64,000 nt of DNA from contig NC_087076.1 in assembly GCF_026151205.1 (NCBI RefSeq), positions 14,183,675 through 14,247,674 on the forward strand, given 5' to 3'. The notes under the pieces were generated by a model. It was given only the letters and a program-made list of their open reading frames with translations, had not been told where the DNA came from and did not search any database. The translations under genes were made by a program, and so were the position numbers. Source of the DNA: Bolinopsis microptera. Lineage: Eukaryota; Ctenophora; Tentaculata; Lobata; Bolinopsidae. Below, in pieces: positions 1-14,596 of the stretch (its first letter is position 1; every line of letters starts with the position of its first letter).

Positions 1-1
1 G

Positions 2-961
2 GAGTTGAAAATGTACGAAGAGTTGCAAACCATACGAAGACAGGAATTCGAAATGTTACAGCTGCCAAAAAGTGGGTATACCTCTCCTAAATCCACGTCA
101 GAAGCTGACGAACCTATTACTCCTAGCCCTAGTTCCACTAAAAGTAGGGTTAATCTCACTGGTAGTCTGCAAACGTTTAAAAACCAAGCTGCTGTTCTAG
201 AGGAAAAAATAGATGAGCAGAGGGGAGAGATCGCCGAAAAGGATAGGACTATTAAGAGATTGACAAACAAGATCAATGAGCATGGAGAACCACAAGAAAT
301 TATACGTGCTCTCAATCTGGAGTTAAAAGAAACCAAAGATCAATGCTCCAAATTAAAGGGAGAACTGAAAGAAGGTCGTAAAGCAGAGGAATATTTGTTG
401 ACTGATTTAGAGAGACATAAACAGCAGCTGAATGAGCTTCAGGAATGTCAAAAGAGCTCAATAGATTCTTTGTCCAGCATGGAAATTGAAGTTAGGGAGA
501 CAAAGGAAAAACTGGTAATAATGAAAAACGAATGCTTGAAAGGCGAATGTGCTCATGCAATTATTTTGGAAAACGTTCGAAAAGAAAAGACCGAAAAGCT
601 GGAATCTATAAAAATGGAAGTTAGCACGAAAGAGCAAGAAAGAAATGCCTTGAAAGAAAACTTATCGATCTTAGAGAGGAAGCTAGTTAAGTGCTCAAAT
701 GCAGCAAAAAGAGTGAAAATAATGAATGAGATATCTCAGCTTCATTCTGATGGAATGGAGCTTGAAATGAAGATGGACATTATCAGATCTGTGCAGTTAA
801 ACTTTTCTCTTAAATTGATTGATGTAGATTGCTTAGGATGTCAACATTTAGAGGGTGAAAATCAAAGGATTAGAGGGCAGAGAGCCGAGTTTCAGAAAAA
901 TTTGATGACTGTCAAAATTCAGTTAGCTGAGGCGGAAGCAGAACTCAAGGAATATTCATAG
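2..961 (+). CDS. Coiled-coil protein, 3' portion (5' end outside window)
   Basis: The reading frame is open from base 2 to a TAG at 959-961, about 319 residues. The first ATG is at 11, but codons upstream of it are open and in frame, so the gene probably enters from the left. The product is very rich in Glu, Lys and Leu, with long heptad-like stretches typical of a rod-like coiled coil, and a Ser/Thr/Pro-rich linker near residues 22-50. No catalytic motif or membrane segment is visible. It resembles many cytoskeletal or ciliary coiled-coil proteins, but composition alone cannot decide the family, so I give no name. Its neighbour, the NDR kinase, is on the opposite strand, tail to tail, about 1.1 kb away. 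Confidence 0.6.
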   Translation, partial: ELKMYEELQTIRRQEFEMLQLPKSGYTSPKSTSEADEPITPSPSSTKSRVNLTGSLQTFKNQAAVLEEKIDEQRGEIAEKDRTIKRLTNKINEHGEPQEIIRALNLELKETKDQCSKLKGELKEGRKAEEYLLTDLERHKQQLNELQECQKSSIDSLSSMEIEVRETKEKLVIMKNECLKGECAHAIILENVRKEKTEKLESIKMEVSTKEQERNALKENLSILERKLVKCSNAAKRVKIMNEISQLHSDGMELEMKMDIIRSVQLNFSLKLIDVDCLGCQHLEGENQRIRGQRAEFQKNLMTVKIQLAEAEAELKEYS

Positions 962-2105
962 CATAGAACTTGAAGCTGCAAGGATAATATTCGTATGCTC
1001 ATTTTTGGTATATTTGTAATGTACATATTTAATTACATTTTTTGGGACAACAAATACCCGAACCGTTTTTTAGCTCTATACTGATATGAATATACTTATT
1101 ATTATTAAAGCAAGCTTCTAGTTTCGGGATAGCATGTAGCAGGCAACGCCCGATACGAATGCTTCTACAGACCTACACAAGTGCAAGTAAGTAGGTAAAT
1201 ATTTCATGCTAGGCATGTGGCACCCATTACGGTAACCATCCATTGAAGTGTTTGCTTTTCGCCGTGAGGTGAAGGAGAATTGACGAAAGTCGTACAATCA
1301 TCAACACTGGTCTTATGAATTATAAAGGAAATGTTATTCCAAGCTGGAATGCAAACATAAATCTTAAAGATCGACCAGGTCTTAGCTCAAACTATTTCTG
1401 ACCTCAAGTGTAAATTTGATTCAGACCAAATAAAATGTAAAATACCGACCAGTGCAAAATAATAAATGCGCGCGCCGTTCCCAGTCACATGACCAAAGAA
1501 AACGCTGAACACAACCTAACTGATACACAATAATGTTTTGCTGAGTTCGCGCTCAAAGTTCGGTTTCAAGCGTGACAAATTGGATTTGTTTGGCGCTATT
1601 AGGAGTACAAGTACTCACTACGAAAGTGAACCAAAAACACGTGCTTTGTAAATATCAATTCATCAAACATCGAAATCTTAAATACATTATAATCGGACTC
1701 AAGTCATCAATTGTGCTATGAGCTCAGTTTTAAAATACCAGCCTCTGAAAACTTGCGCAAAATCGTTCTAAAACGAAATAGTACCGTGAAGTTCATCTTG
1801 TTAGAAAACATTTACAATTTAAATGAAAGTGGAGCGTTTTGACAAATCCAGCGGATGAAATATCACTTTAGTCAAACAGTATCATGCTCAAACCCACTTT
1901 ATGTAAACAGTTTTTATCATTATCATACTATCAATTTACAATCTGCAGAATTTTAGCCTAATTAGAAATTCCTATTCAAATAGTATTAACAGTCAACAGT
2001 ATTTCTGAAAATACAGCGGTAATAGTACAGTTTCTCCAACTCAAACATCCAGCAAATTTCTTCAAAAGCCTCAGAAAGATTAAACGTAGCAACGTTTAAA
2101 TAAGT
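962..2105. other. Intergenic region between convergent genes
   Basis: No coding signal is seen on either strand. It should hold the 3' UTR of the coiled-coil gene from the left and of the NDR kinase from the right. No repeat unit was recognised. Confidence 0.5.
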
Positions 2106-7098
<4,993 letters not shown>

Positions 7099-7381
7099 AT
7101 CCTCTAATACCCGCTCCTCCTCAAGATATCACATTCCTATTCATTAATGTAGTGTGTTAGCTAATTTACATGTAAGTGTAAGAGAGATTTACATTTTACA
7201 GTGAAATTGGATACGGATACGATTTTAAGATATACTAATAACTAATATCTATATTGCAACATGACGGGGAATTATAAGTAAGCCAAAAGAAAATTAAGTA
7301 AATTCAAATCGATTGAATTTATAATTTAAGTAAATTATTGTGGTCAAGAATCTAACGAAGACATCATAGCAATTCAAAATT

Positions 7382-9448
7382 TCAAAGGTTATCCATATCG
7401 AGAATACCGTTGAAAAGTACATGGATCTTTCTTTGAACATTCTGAAGGGTGGAATTAAAAACTGCATTCCATTCAGGTGCTTCTCTCACTTTCAACTGTT
7501 TTCTCATAAGTCTTAAGAGCTCCTTAACAAGACTGATGTTTCCATACTTAATCAGGTCGGTGATATATTCATCAACCTTATCAGCATCAACTTGAAACGG
7601 CTCAGGACTTTCGCACCAGTTTTTAATGATATTTTTCACGTCTGCAGGGTTCTTGTGACCAAGAAACTCAGGGACAGGGCATTGGAAGGTTTTGCAGACT
7701 GGAACATTCTTCTGCTTCACAGATTTTTTACTCACATTCGTAGTGTTTGATATTACAGGGCTGGCTTCTTTGAGTTTGCTCATTTGCACACCAACTCCAC
7801 GGAGATCCTCAGGATTCAAAGTCATGCTGTTAACAAGAGACATAACTTTGGAGTGAATAACCTTCCCACTATTTGTAGCGTTTGCTATATTGACAGACTT
7901 ACTAACATTGTCACATATTCCATGCCCCATATATTTAATTGGTTCGACCGCAGCATTTTCAGACCTTTCTTTCATTTTCAAAGTAACCAAAGAGCCGACA
8001 ACGTTTTCATTCTTCATCCGTTTTTCTAATTCGTCACACAAATTAAGCAAAAATGTTTCAAATTGTTTGATTGTTTCTAGTCTTATTCCGTAGTTTATCT
8101 CAACTGAAATACTTTTTCTTTCATGCTTCAAAACAAGATCCCTAGAATCTCTTCCTCTACAGTAATTGTATACCGTTTCACCAGTTTTTGGACCCAGCAG
8201 CTCAGACAACTCTGACTTTGTCTTGGTCAAGAGGTCCCCACAAAGTTTGTAAGACTTTGATTCCAACTTGTGGAATGTTGAGCTTCCGATACCCGGGAGA
8301 TCTTGAAGAGGCTGTGATTTAATATAATCTAAAACAGAGCTCTCAGAATAACATAAGTATTGTCCGTTTGGTTTCCCTGCCCTGGTAGCCATTCTGGCGA
8401 CTAATTTATTTGGACCAATACCTGCAGATACAGTACAACTAATAGCTGAATGTATTTCAGTTCGCAATTCTTGAACCCAGCCTTTTATTGCAGCTTCATC
8501 AGTAACATCAACAAGCTCTACAATATCTACAAATGCTTCATCGCAACTAACAACTTCAACATAAGGTGTCTTTTCAACAAGAATTCGGTATAGCTCATTG
8601 CTAGCTTTGTGATAAGCATCAAATTCGTAGGGAACTGCAATTATATTGGGACAAAGCTTAAGAGCTTTTCCAAGGAACATCCCATTTTTGACACCAAATT
8701 CTCTTGCTTCATAACTGCAACTGGATATCTCTGCATATGAATCTGAATTTTCATTAGGCTTAGCATGGGTAACACAGACAGGTTTTCCCCTTAAATGAAG
8801 CCTTGTTCGAAGTGAGATTGAAACAAAGAAACAATCAATATCAATGTGCAGTATAACTGAAGAAGTCTGCGATTTATTTATGGGAATATATGAGGGATGG
8901 TATTGGTTTTGAAGCTTGGAAACTTTTTGTCTTAATTCAGAAACCGATGTTGACAAATGATGAAGGCGAGAGTTGCTGTAAAACTCGCCAACAAAGTCAT
9001 GACTGGTGGTTTCTGGTATGATTTTTGATGCATTCTTAATAGGATATACTTCAACTCTTGATGTCATCATGTCTCTGATATTTTCAGAAGTTCTATACAA
9101 TATATACTTAGCTTCGGATAACCTTGATTGAGCAGCATCACAATCAACTATCCATTGAGGAGTCACAATCATATCATTTTTCCACAGCTTTACTTTAAAA
9201 TCGGGCAGATTAGAAGCAATTATGTGAGTCACATGCGTTTTGCTGAAAAACATTGTCACACTACCACCATTTCGTAACACTATCTCTTTCAGGACAGATG
9301 ATGGGGGATTGGTGAAGCCTGTTATGTAAATTGAAACACCTTTAAATATATTGGAAATCCTTCCAGTGTCAAGCAAAAATTTTTGATTTGAGTTCTGATC
9401 ACCCTCTTTCTGCTTCTTCAAGTCCATATAGTCATTGAAGCTTCCCAT
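7382..9448 (-). CDS. REV1: REV1 DNA repair deoxycytidyl transferase (Y-family polymerase)
   Basis: Translesion polymerase and scaffold for polymerase zeta and other Y-family enzymes, acting in the nucleus. The single open frame from ATG 9448 gives 688 residues. In order: BRCT domain about 34-118 (THIIASNLP, WIVDCD); the conserved FYSNSRLHHLS segment at 157-167; Y-family core with metal ligands in HIDIDCFF (D203) and SCDEAFVD (D303, E304); little finger; and a C-terminal domain about 600-688 resembling the REV7/polymerase-binding REV1 CT domain. Human REV1 is about 1250 residues; here the linker between BRCT and core is very short, and I see no clear ubiquitin-binding LPxxI motif. A possible acceptor (AG at 9480-9481) upstream of the ATG suggests an additional 5' exon. 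It lies head-to-tail with the NDR gene, 283 bases apart, same strand. Confidence 0.93.
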   Translation of the reverse strand: MGSFNDYMDLKKQKEGDQNSNQKFLLDTGRISNIFKGVSIYITGFTNPPSSVLKEIVLRNGGSVTMFFSKTHVTHIIASNLPDFKVKLWKNDMIVTPQWIVDCDAAQSRLSEAKYILYRTSENIRDMMTSRVEVYPIKNASKIIPETTSHDFVGEFYSNSRLHHLSTSVSELRQKVSKLQNQYHPSYIPINKSQTSSVILHIDIDCFFVSISLRTRLHLRGKPVCVTHAKPNENSDSYAEISSCSYEAREFGVKNGMFLGKALKLCPNIIAVPYEFDAYHKASNELYRILVEKTPYVEVVSCDEAFVDIVELVDVTDEAAIKGWVQELRTEIHSAISCTVSAGIGPNKLVARMATRAGKPNGQYLCYSESSVLDYIKSQPLQDLPGIGSSTFHKLESKSYKLCGDLLTKTKSELSELLGPKTGETVYNYCRGRDSRDLVLKHERKSISVEINYGIRLETIKQFETFLLNLCDELEKRMKNENVVGSLVTLKMKERSENAAVEPIKYMGHGICDNVSKSVNIANATNSGKVIHSKVMSLVNSMTLNPEDLRGVGVQMSKLKEASPVISNTTNVSKKSVKQKNVPVCKTFQCPVPEFLGHKNPADVKNIIKNWCESPEPFQVDADKVDEYITDLIKYGNISLVKELLRLMRKQLKVREAPEWNAVFNSTLQNVQRKIHVLFNGILDMDNL

Positions 9449-9496
9449 AATATTGCTGTGCTGGTAAGCGAATTTGAACCTAAAGCAGAATTTCAA

Positions 9497-10032
9497 TTAA
9501 TGGGAAATACAAAACTATATTAGCTTTAAAATGATACATCACAAGATCTCTCAATAAAGTTGAATCCAGAATGCTTCAATCAAAAATGTAAAAGCAGACT
9601 GTTCAATTAACCATCTGCATATTGAATCTTCATACGGAACCACTTTAGATGCAGTGATCTGAGGAATGATTTTGTGGGTCAAATTAATCCCTTTACGAAG
9701 CAGTCAAGCTATCCTCTGATCAAAATTAATGATAAGCAACTATAGGGATGAACCTAATAAAACTTCCCAGTGGAAAAAAGGGGGACCCCCAACCCATGTA
9801 GCTGAGACACCCCACAGCAAGTAGACCAAAGTGGCTCATGCTTGTGGGTTGGAATACAGATTTATAAAACGCTTCTTTGCCACACAAGGATGAAACCAAA
9901 GATAATCGTTATGTTTCTCTTTATTACTGACATAACTGGCTCCCTCAATTCTTACTAAAACTTCATTAGAAACATTCCAAAAAAAAGCAATCATTTGTAA
10001 TACTTTTAGAAATCATATCTTTCTTAAATCCT
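9497..10032. other. REV1 upstream region
   Basis: Expected to hold the REV1 promoter and any 5' exon; no core element was recognised. From 9773 it contains the left arm of a dispersed inverted repeat. Confidence 0.4.
9773..9847 (+). repeat. Left arm of an inverted repeat (partner 11879-11957)
   Basis: A 75-base segment with a GGGGGACCC core, a CCATGTAGCTGAGACACC core and a CAAGTAGACCAAAG core. It matches the reverse complement of 11879-11957 with a handful of differences. The arms enclose about 2 kb holding a dead LINE. They could be termini of a decayed element or two copies of a dispersed repeat. Confidence 0.75.
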
Positions 10033-10660
10033 TCTAATTTAATTTTAAAGCCTAAAACTGTCACAGAGTTCGTGACGTCCGGATGGAGTTTGTTCCAATA
10101 TGGAATAACTCGCTCCGGGAGAAAAGACTTCCGGATATTCTTGATTTTAGTTACACTTCTACTACATCTGTTGCTTGAAACAAGATTAAGACCGATTAAG
10201 ACCTTCTATGAGTTCCCCATGCGACATATTCGCCGCTCTGCCAGTGTCGTCACGGCTGTAAGGAAGAGTACCCACCTCATCAATCAGACGGGTAAACCGC
10301 CTCTGGACGCTCTCCAGAACAGTCCCCCAACTTCCATGAGCCGCGGGTGGATTCCACAATTATAAACAATACTCAAAATGAGGTCTTATTAAAGCTTTAT
10401 ATAAAGCAATCATAACAACTTTTTCTCTAATAAATAAATTCCTTACAATCCAACAAATCATACGATTTGCCTTAGAGATACACGCTTTGATCTGTTCGTT
10501 CCAAAGCAGGGGGCTATGGTAATAACCCCCAAATCTTTTACCTGTGCAGATACTTCAAGTTCTATACCATTAACCTTATAATTTAAAATAGGATTGTAGT
10601 TTAAATCAATATGCACTACTTTGGTCGTGATTAATGTGATTAATCATAATTGTTTTATAA
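10033..10660 (-). pseudogene. Decayed LINE reverse-transcriptase remnant
   Basis: On the minus strand, broken frames spell typical RT thumb and C-terminal LINE text: WNEQIKACISKANRMICW, then ALYKALIRPHFEYC, then after in-frame stops VLESVQRRFTRLIDEV, and finally FLPERVIPYWNKLHPDV. The pieces are in the order of the CR1/L2/Rex-like LINE C-terminus. Stops and frame changes separate them, so it is not functional. Confidence 0.8.
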
Positions 10661-11878
10661 TCGTATAGTTTAATTCCCCCCCAGATCATTTATTGAAAAT
10701 AAGGAAAACAAAATTTTAAATATTCAATATCAAAAGGCTCGCGCTATATCTTCACCAAAACACGAAAGCACATCTAATTTGATACGCACGAAATAGTTTT
10801 ATAATTTAGTTTTGCACGCGAAGTTGACGTATATTTGGAACAAATATTTTACGAGTTTCACCTGTTAAGTAAAATTTAGGTTTAAAATTTTACTAAGGCG
10901 CCCATTGAGTTTTTTAGCAACACTCATGTGTCATGGTTTAGCCTGTCATTCCATCACAACTTCAATGTTATAAACTCTATTTGCCTTAGGTCCCCAGCTA
11001 AGCGTTGAGTTTCTATTGTACGGATAAAAGGTATCGCCCAAACGCCCTTCTATCCCTAATTTAATTTGGGCTTTTATATAACGTTAAACGAAAATCATAG
11101 ATCAGCATGGGCAAGTTTGGTTATAAAATATGTTGCACATGCACCCATTTATTTCGTGTAATTCAAAATTTTAATTCGATTACTATATTGTATATATACT
11201 GGGTGCCAAAGGATGAACTGCGCATCGAATAATATTTTTCGCCATATCATGCCACGGAATTGTGTATTGTAGGTTAACAATTAAATTGATGGATGTTACT
11301 CGTCTAAATTTCTGCTAATCTGCGCTTGCCGCTTTCTTCTTGAAAGGCAAGTGTTACGAAGTTAACAATTGACAAAGATTAAGTTACAACATACAAACAA
11401 AATGTTCGAATAAAAAGGGTTGTCATCAAGTAATTAAACAAATAGTTTAAATGTTTAATATATTGATATTTTTTTAATTGTAACCTTTTATTGATCGCTC
11501 ACTCTATTTGACAATTGACATCTACGATTAAACGATTGTGAGTTATGACGGACTTAACTGTATGGGTCAACTACTGAAACTGTATTGTATACTATCTTAA
11601 TCATTATATACAATTTTACGGACGAAATGATCCCAGGGGGGACTCCCAACACACCGCTTCGGCGGGTAGTTGATGCACTGATCACATGATGATGATGATG
11701 ATGATGAAAATCTTAAAATAACTGGCTGCAATGAGCATTTTATTAACAATAAATAGTAAAGATCAAAACTTCAATTTCCAAAAGACTAATAATTTTAAAT
11801 ACCTACCTAACAAAATTACACCCCATTAAAACGTTATAAAACATCAGTAATTTAGTACAAAACTAAAGAAAACTGATC
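10661..11878. other. Noncoding AT-rich spacer
   Basis: No gene seen. A short ATG trinucleotide run at about 11687-11706 follows a GC-richer patch (11628-11660) and looks like the microsatellite tail of an old LINE. Otherwise featureless. Confidence 0.4.
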
Positions 11879-11957
11879 ACAAGCAAGAGCCACTGCACTT
11901 TGGTCAACTTGCTGTGAGGTGTCTCAGCTACATGGGTTGAGGGTCCCCCCTTTAAAA
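11879..11957 (-). repeat. Right arm of an inverted repeat (partner 9773-9847)
   Basis: Inverted, diverged copy of the 9773-9847 segment, containing GGTGTCTCAGCTACATGGGT. See the left arm entry. Confidence 0.75.
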
Positions 11958-12659
11958 AAATTATACTGGACATGATCAGATGACGAATTATCTTAAGCAG
12001 CAGTTAGTCACTTTATACCTCCACTTAGAACTTGATTAGTCATGAACAATAGAATCATCAAAAACCAATACAACAAAACATCTTGATCAATAAATGCCTG
12101 GCAGCACCAGCAACCAGACATCGGCCGTGTACCTTTTTCGACTCAACAGAGTCCCTGATGGACTTTTGTTTAATTTTTAAAATAATTGGACCAACCTTTC
12201 TTTCTCGAAATGTATCCTACAGTACTTCATTATAATATTAAGATAAAGCAAATGTGAAGATATTACTACGAAATAGATTTATACCAAATTGTTCATGATA
12301 TTAATTAACCATGTTGATGGTTTTAGATTTTGTATGTTGTAAGTATTTTAATGTGAAGCGTTTACTCCTCCCCTCAGCAAGACAGTTAGATTAATGATAA
12401 TAATTTTCAAATGACGTAGTATATTATATAACAGTTAATAATTAATATATGGATAAAAATATTCAATGTTGTACTAGAGCGTATTCTAGACCAGGGGTCC
12501 ACAGGGGTCCGGAAAAGCCGTACTTGGGTCTTTATCCTTGTCACTAGTCTTAATTGGATTCAGTTTACACAAAACATGAACATTTACAACTTAGACGTAC
12601 ACATTGACAGCTTAAAAAGTATAAAATAATACGTGAGTGTGCGGCTTGGGCCGCGCCGC
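11958..12659. other. Noncoding region upstream of the AlkB-SGNH LINE
   Basis: No coding signal. A GGGGTCC-rich segment at about 12486-12545 recurs, diverged and in the same orientation, at about 18545-18605, on the far side of the LINE. An in-frame TAA at 12627-12629 precedes the LINE's first ORF. Confidence 0.4.
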
Positions 12660-14273
12660 ATGCAACACCTGCTAACCAATGAACATGGTTTGAAAGACCA
12701 TCAAAACCGAGTCAAAAACATAGAAGACCATTGTAAAGGAGAACTAAGTGAAGATGTAAGTGGTGTCAAAAAGGCTATTAAAGACCTTCAGAAACAAATC
12801 ACAGATCTTTCCACCAAAGGTCTTGTCTCATCTACTGCTCCCAAGCTTGACACTGAGAAATTGATACATGATATCATAGACCAGCTTGATGAACATACTC
12901 GGCAGGAACCGCATATTTCTCTTGAACTGAAGGGAATCAAGCAGTCTCTAGACCAACTATCTTCCCAACAGACGACAATTCCTCATGATCAGCCATCATC
13001 TGGTTCTGCATTAAATGATAAGCACCTTCTATCAAAGACCACCTTTAAACATGAGGAAAAACCTGTGGTAGACACCGTGGAAGAATTCATCGACAGTGAT
13101 GCTGAATCAGACCTTCTCCAATACTGCGAATCTCTTCAGTTCAGTCAGGAGAATGGGCATTCAGTATGTTCTTTTGGAGAGAAGTACAAGTATAGCGGAT
13201 CCAGAGATGAGAATAAGAAAACCGTGGAGATCCCTGATAAAATTGCTGCACTTGTCCTGAAAATCAATGAGGAGTTCTGTGCAGAAGGAAACCCTGTAAT
13301 GAATAGCGTGTTGATCAACCGCTATGAAGAAGGCGAGGGTTATCTGCCTGAACATTCAGACAATGAACCGGTGATACATCCAGAGTCTAGCATATTGACT
13401 CTTTCCATTGGAGGTGAATGCAAAGTCCTCTTTACTGAAATGAACAACCCAGTTCACACGCACAAGTGTACTCCAAGATCAGTTTACAGGATGACCAGAA
13501 GGAGTCAGGCTCACTACAAGCACTCTATCCAGAAGGGGTCAGTCACTGGTGCAGTACGATATAGTTTCACCTTCAGATCAATAGATGGAAAGAATCGTGC
13601 CAGTACTTGTATCTTCTCTGATTCAAATGGAGCAGGTATGAAATTTGGAGAGGATCACAAAAGGAGCTTTGGTAAGTGGCTGCCTGGTCGGAATGTTTGG
13701 ACTCCTACAATAGATGACATTAACCCATATCTTGCATGTGGATACAAGAACATTGTTATTATGTGTGGTATAAATGATGTTAGAAGACCATCTGTTAAAT
13801 CTCAGCGTGAAATTTTTGCTATATTTAGTCATCTAGAATTCAAGATTGAGCAAATTCAAGAGGCCAATCCAACTGCCCAAGTATTTCTTTGTCCTCTTTT
13901 ACCAACTCGAAATGCTGATTTAAATAGGAAAGTTCTTTACTTTATAGAACTTATTCGTCGTGAGCTACTCCCCAAAAACTTTGGTGTCCAGTTCGTTGAT
14001 GGCTTTGATGACTTCCTTGACAATAACACTGGCTTACTTTGCCTAACCTTGTCCAGGGAGTTTGACAGATATGGCCGAACGGATTACCTGCACCTTAATT
14101 GGAAGGGAGTGGCCAAACTTGCTACTTTAATCCGTAATACTGTCCTTGTTAGGATGCATGGAGGGACTGATAGGAGGAAGAGGGGGAGGAGGGACGGTAA
14201 GGTTGGTTCAACACTTTATTCTCATGCCGCCGGAGGACAGCCTCATGTTGAAGGCTATCAGCCTCCAGCATGA
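12660..14273 (+). CDS. LINE ORF1: coiled coil, AlkB-like 2OG-Fe(II) dioxygenase and SGNH esterase domains
   Basis: 537 residues from ATG 12660. Residues ~1-120 are charged and helix-prone, as in LINE ORF1 coiled coils. Residues ~165-310 form an AlkB-type dioxygenase: the substrate/cofactor loop LINRYEEGEGY, iron ligands H232-x-D234 (EHSDNE) and H288 (YKHSI), and the 2-oxoglutarate arginines R300 and R306 in RYSFTFR. Residues ~315-500 form an SGNH/GDSL hydrolase: nucleophile S322 in FSDSNGAG, N372 in CGINDV, and D475-x-x-H478 in DYLHLNWKG. AlkB enzymes oxidatively remove alkyl groups from nucleic acids; esterase domains occur in CR1-type ORF1 proteins. All catalytic residues of both enzymes are present, which argues for selection. 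The role in transposition is unknown; repair or demethylation of the element's RNA or cDNA is an inference. The stop overlaps the next start (ATGA). Confidence 0.88.
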   Translation: MQHLLTNEHGLKDHQNRVKNIEDHCKGELSEDVSGVKKAIKDLQKQITDLSTKGLVSSTAPKLDTEKLIHDIIDQLDEHTRQEPHISLELKGIKQSLDQLSSQQTTIPHDQPSSGSALNDKHLLSKTTFKHEEKPVVDTVEEFIDSDAESDLLQYCESLQFSQENGHSVCSFGEKYKYSGSRDENKKTVEIPDKIAALVLKINEEFCAEGNPVMNSVLINRYEEGEGYLPEHSDNEPVIHPESSILTLSIGGECKVLFTEMNNPVHTHKCTPRSVYRMTRRSQAHYKHSIQKGSVTGAVRYSFTFRSIDGKNRASTCIFSDSNGAGMKFGEDHKRSFGKWLPGRNVWTPTIDDINPYLACGYKNIVIMCGINDVRRPSVKSQREIFAIFSHLEFKIEQIQEANPTAQVFLCPLLPTRNADLNRKVLYFIELIRRELLPKNFGVQFVDGFDDFLDNNTGLLCLTLSREFDRYGRTDYLHLNWKGVAKLATLIRNTVLVRMHGGTDRRKRGRRDGKVGSTLYSHAAGGQPHVEGYQPPA

Positions 14274-14596
14274 ATGTTCTTAAAAAAGAGGTCTGTGCCC
14301 ACTGTCTAAAAAGTATTTACTTAGGTCAATCTATAATTGAATGCTACCACTGTAATTGTCCCATTCACTCTAGATGTTTTAACACCAGTGACAAACAAAA
14401 TAAAAAAGTTGACTTGTACTGCAATAATTGTATCCACCTAGCAGTAAACCGTTATAACCCATTTAAGCTTCTGAATGATGACAATGATGACAACACTGAT
14501 GCAGATGATGTAATACGTAAAATCTCTGAGGTACTTGAAAGCTGTGACTCATATTCTGTAAAAGACATAAACCGCACCTTTGCTAACAAACTTTGA
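14270..14596 (+). CDS. LINE ORF2 N-terminal part: PHD-type zinc finger (frame broken at 3' end)
   Basis: ATG at 14270 overlaps the ORF1 stop as ATGA, the arrangement of termination-reinitiation. The 108 residues contain a C4HC3 pattern: CAHC, then ECYHC, PIHSRC and LYCNNC, i.e. a PHD-like finger, followed by an acidic linker. The frame stops at TGA 14594-14596 just where the endonuclease begins in another frame. In related elements this finger is continuous with the endonuclease, so this is the N-terminus of ORF2 separated by a frameshift. Confidence 0.8.
   Translation: MNVLKKEVCAHCLKSIYLGQSIIECYHCNCPIHSRCFNTSDKQNKKVDLYCNNCIHLAVNRYNPFKLLNDDNDDNTDADDVIRKISEVLESCDSYSVKDINRTFANKL

Noticed and set aside
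10072-10365. 97-codon plus-strand ORF
   Set aside because: Shadow of the decayed LINE, which reads sensibly only on the minus strand.
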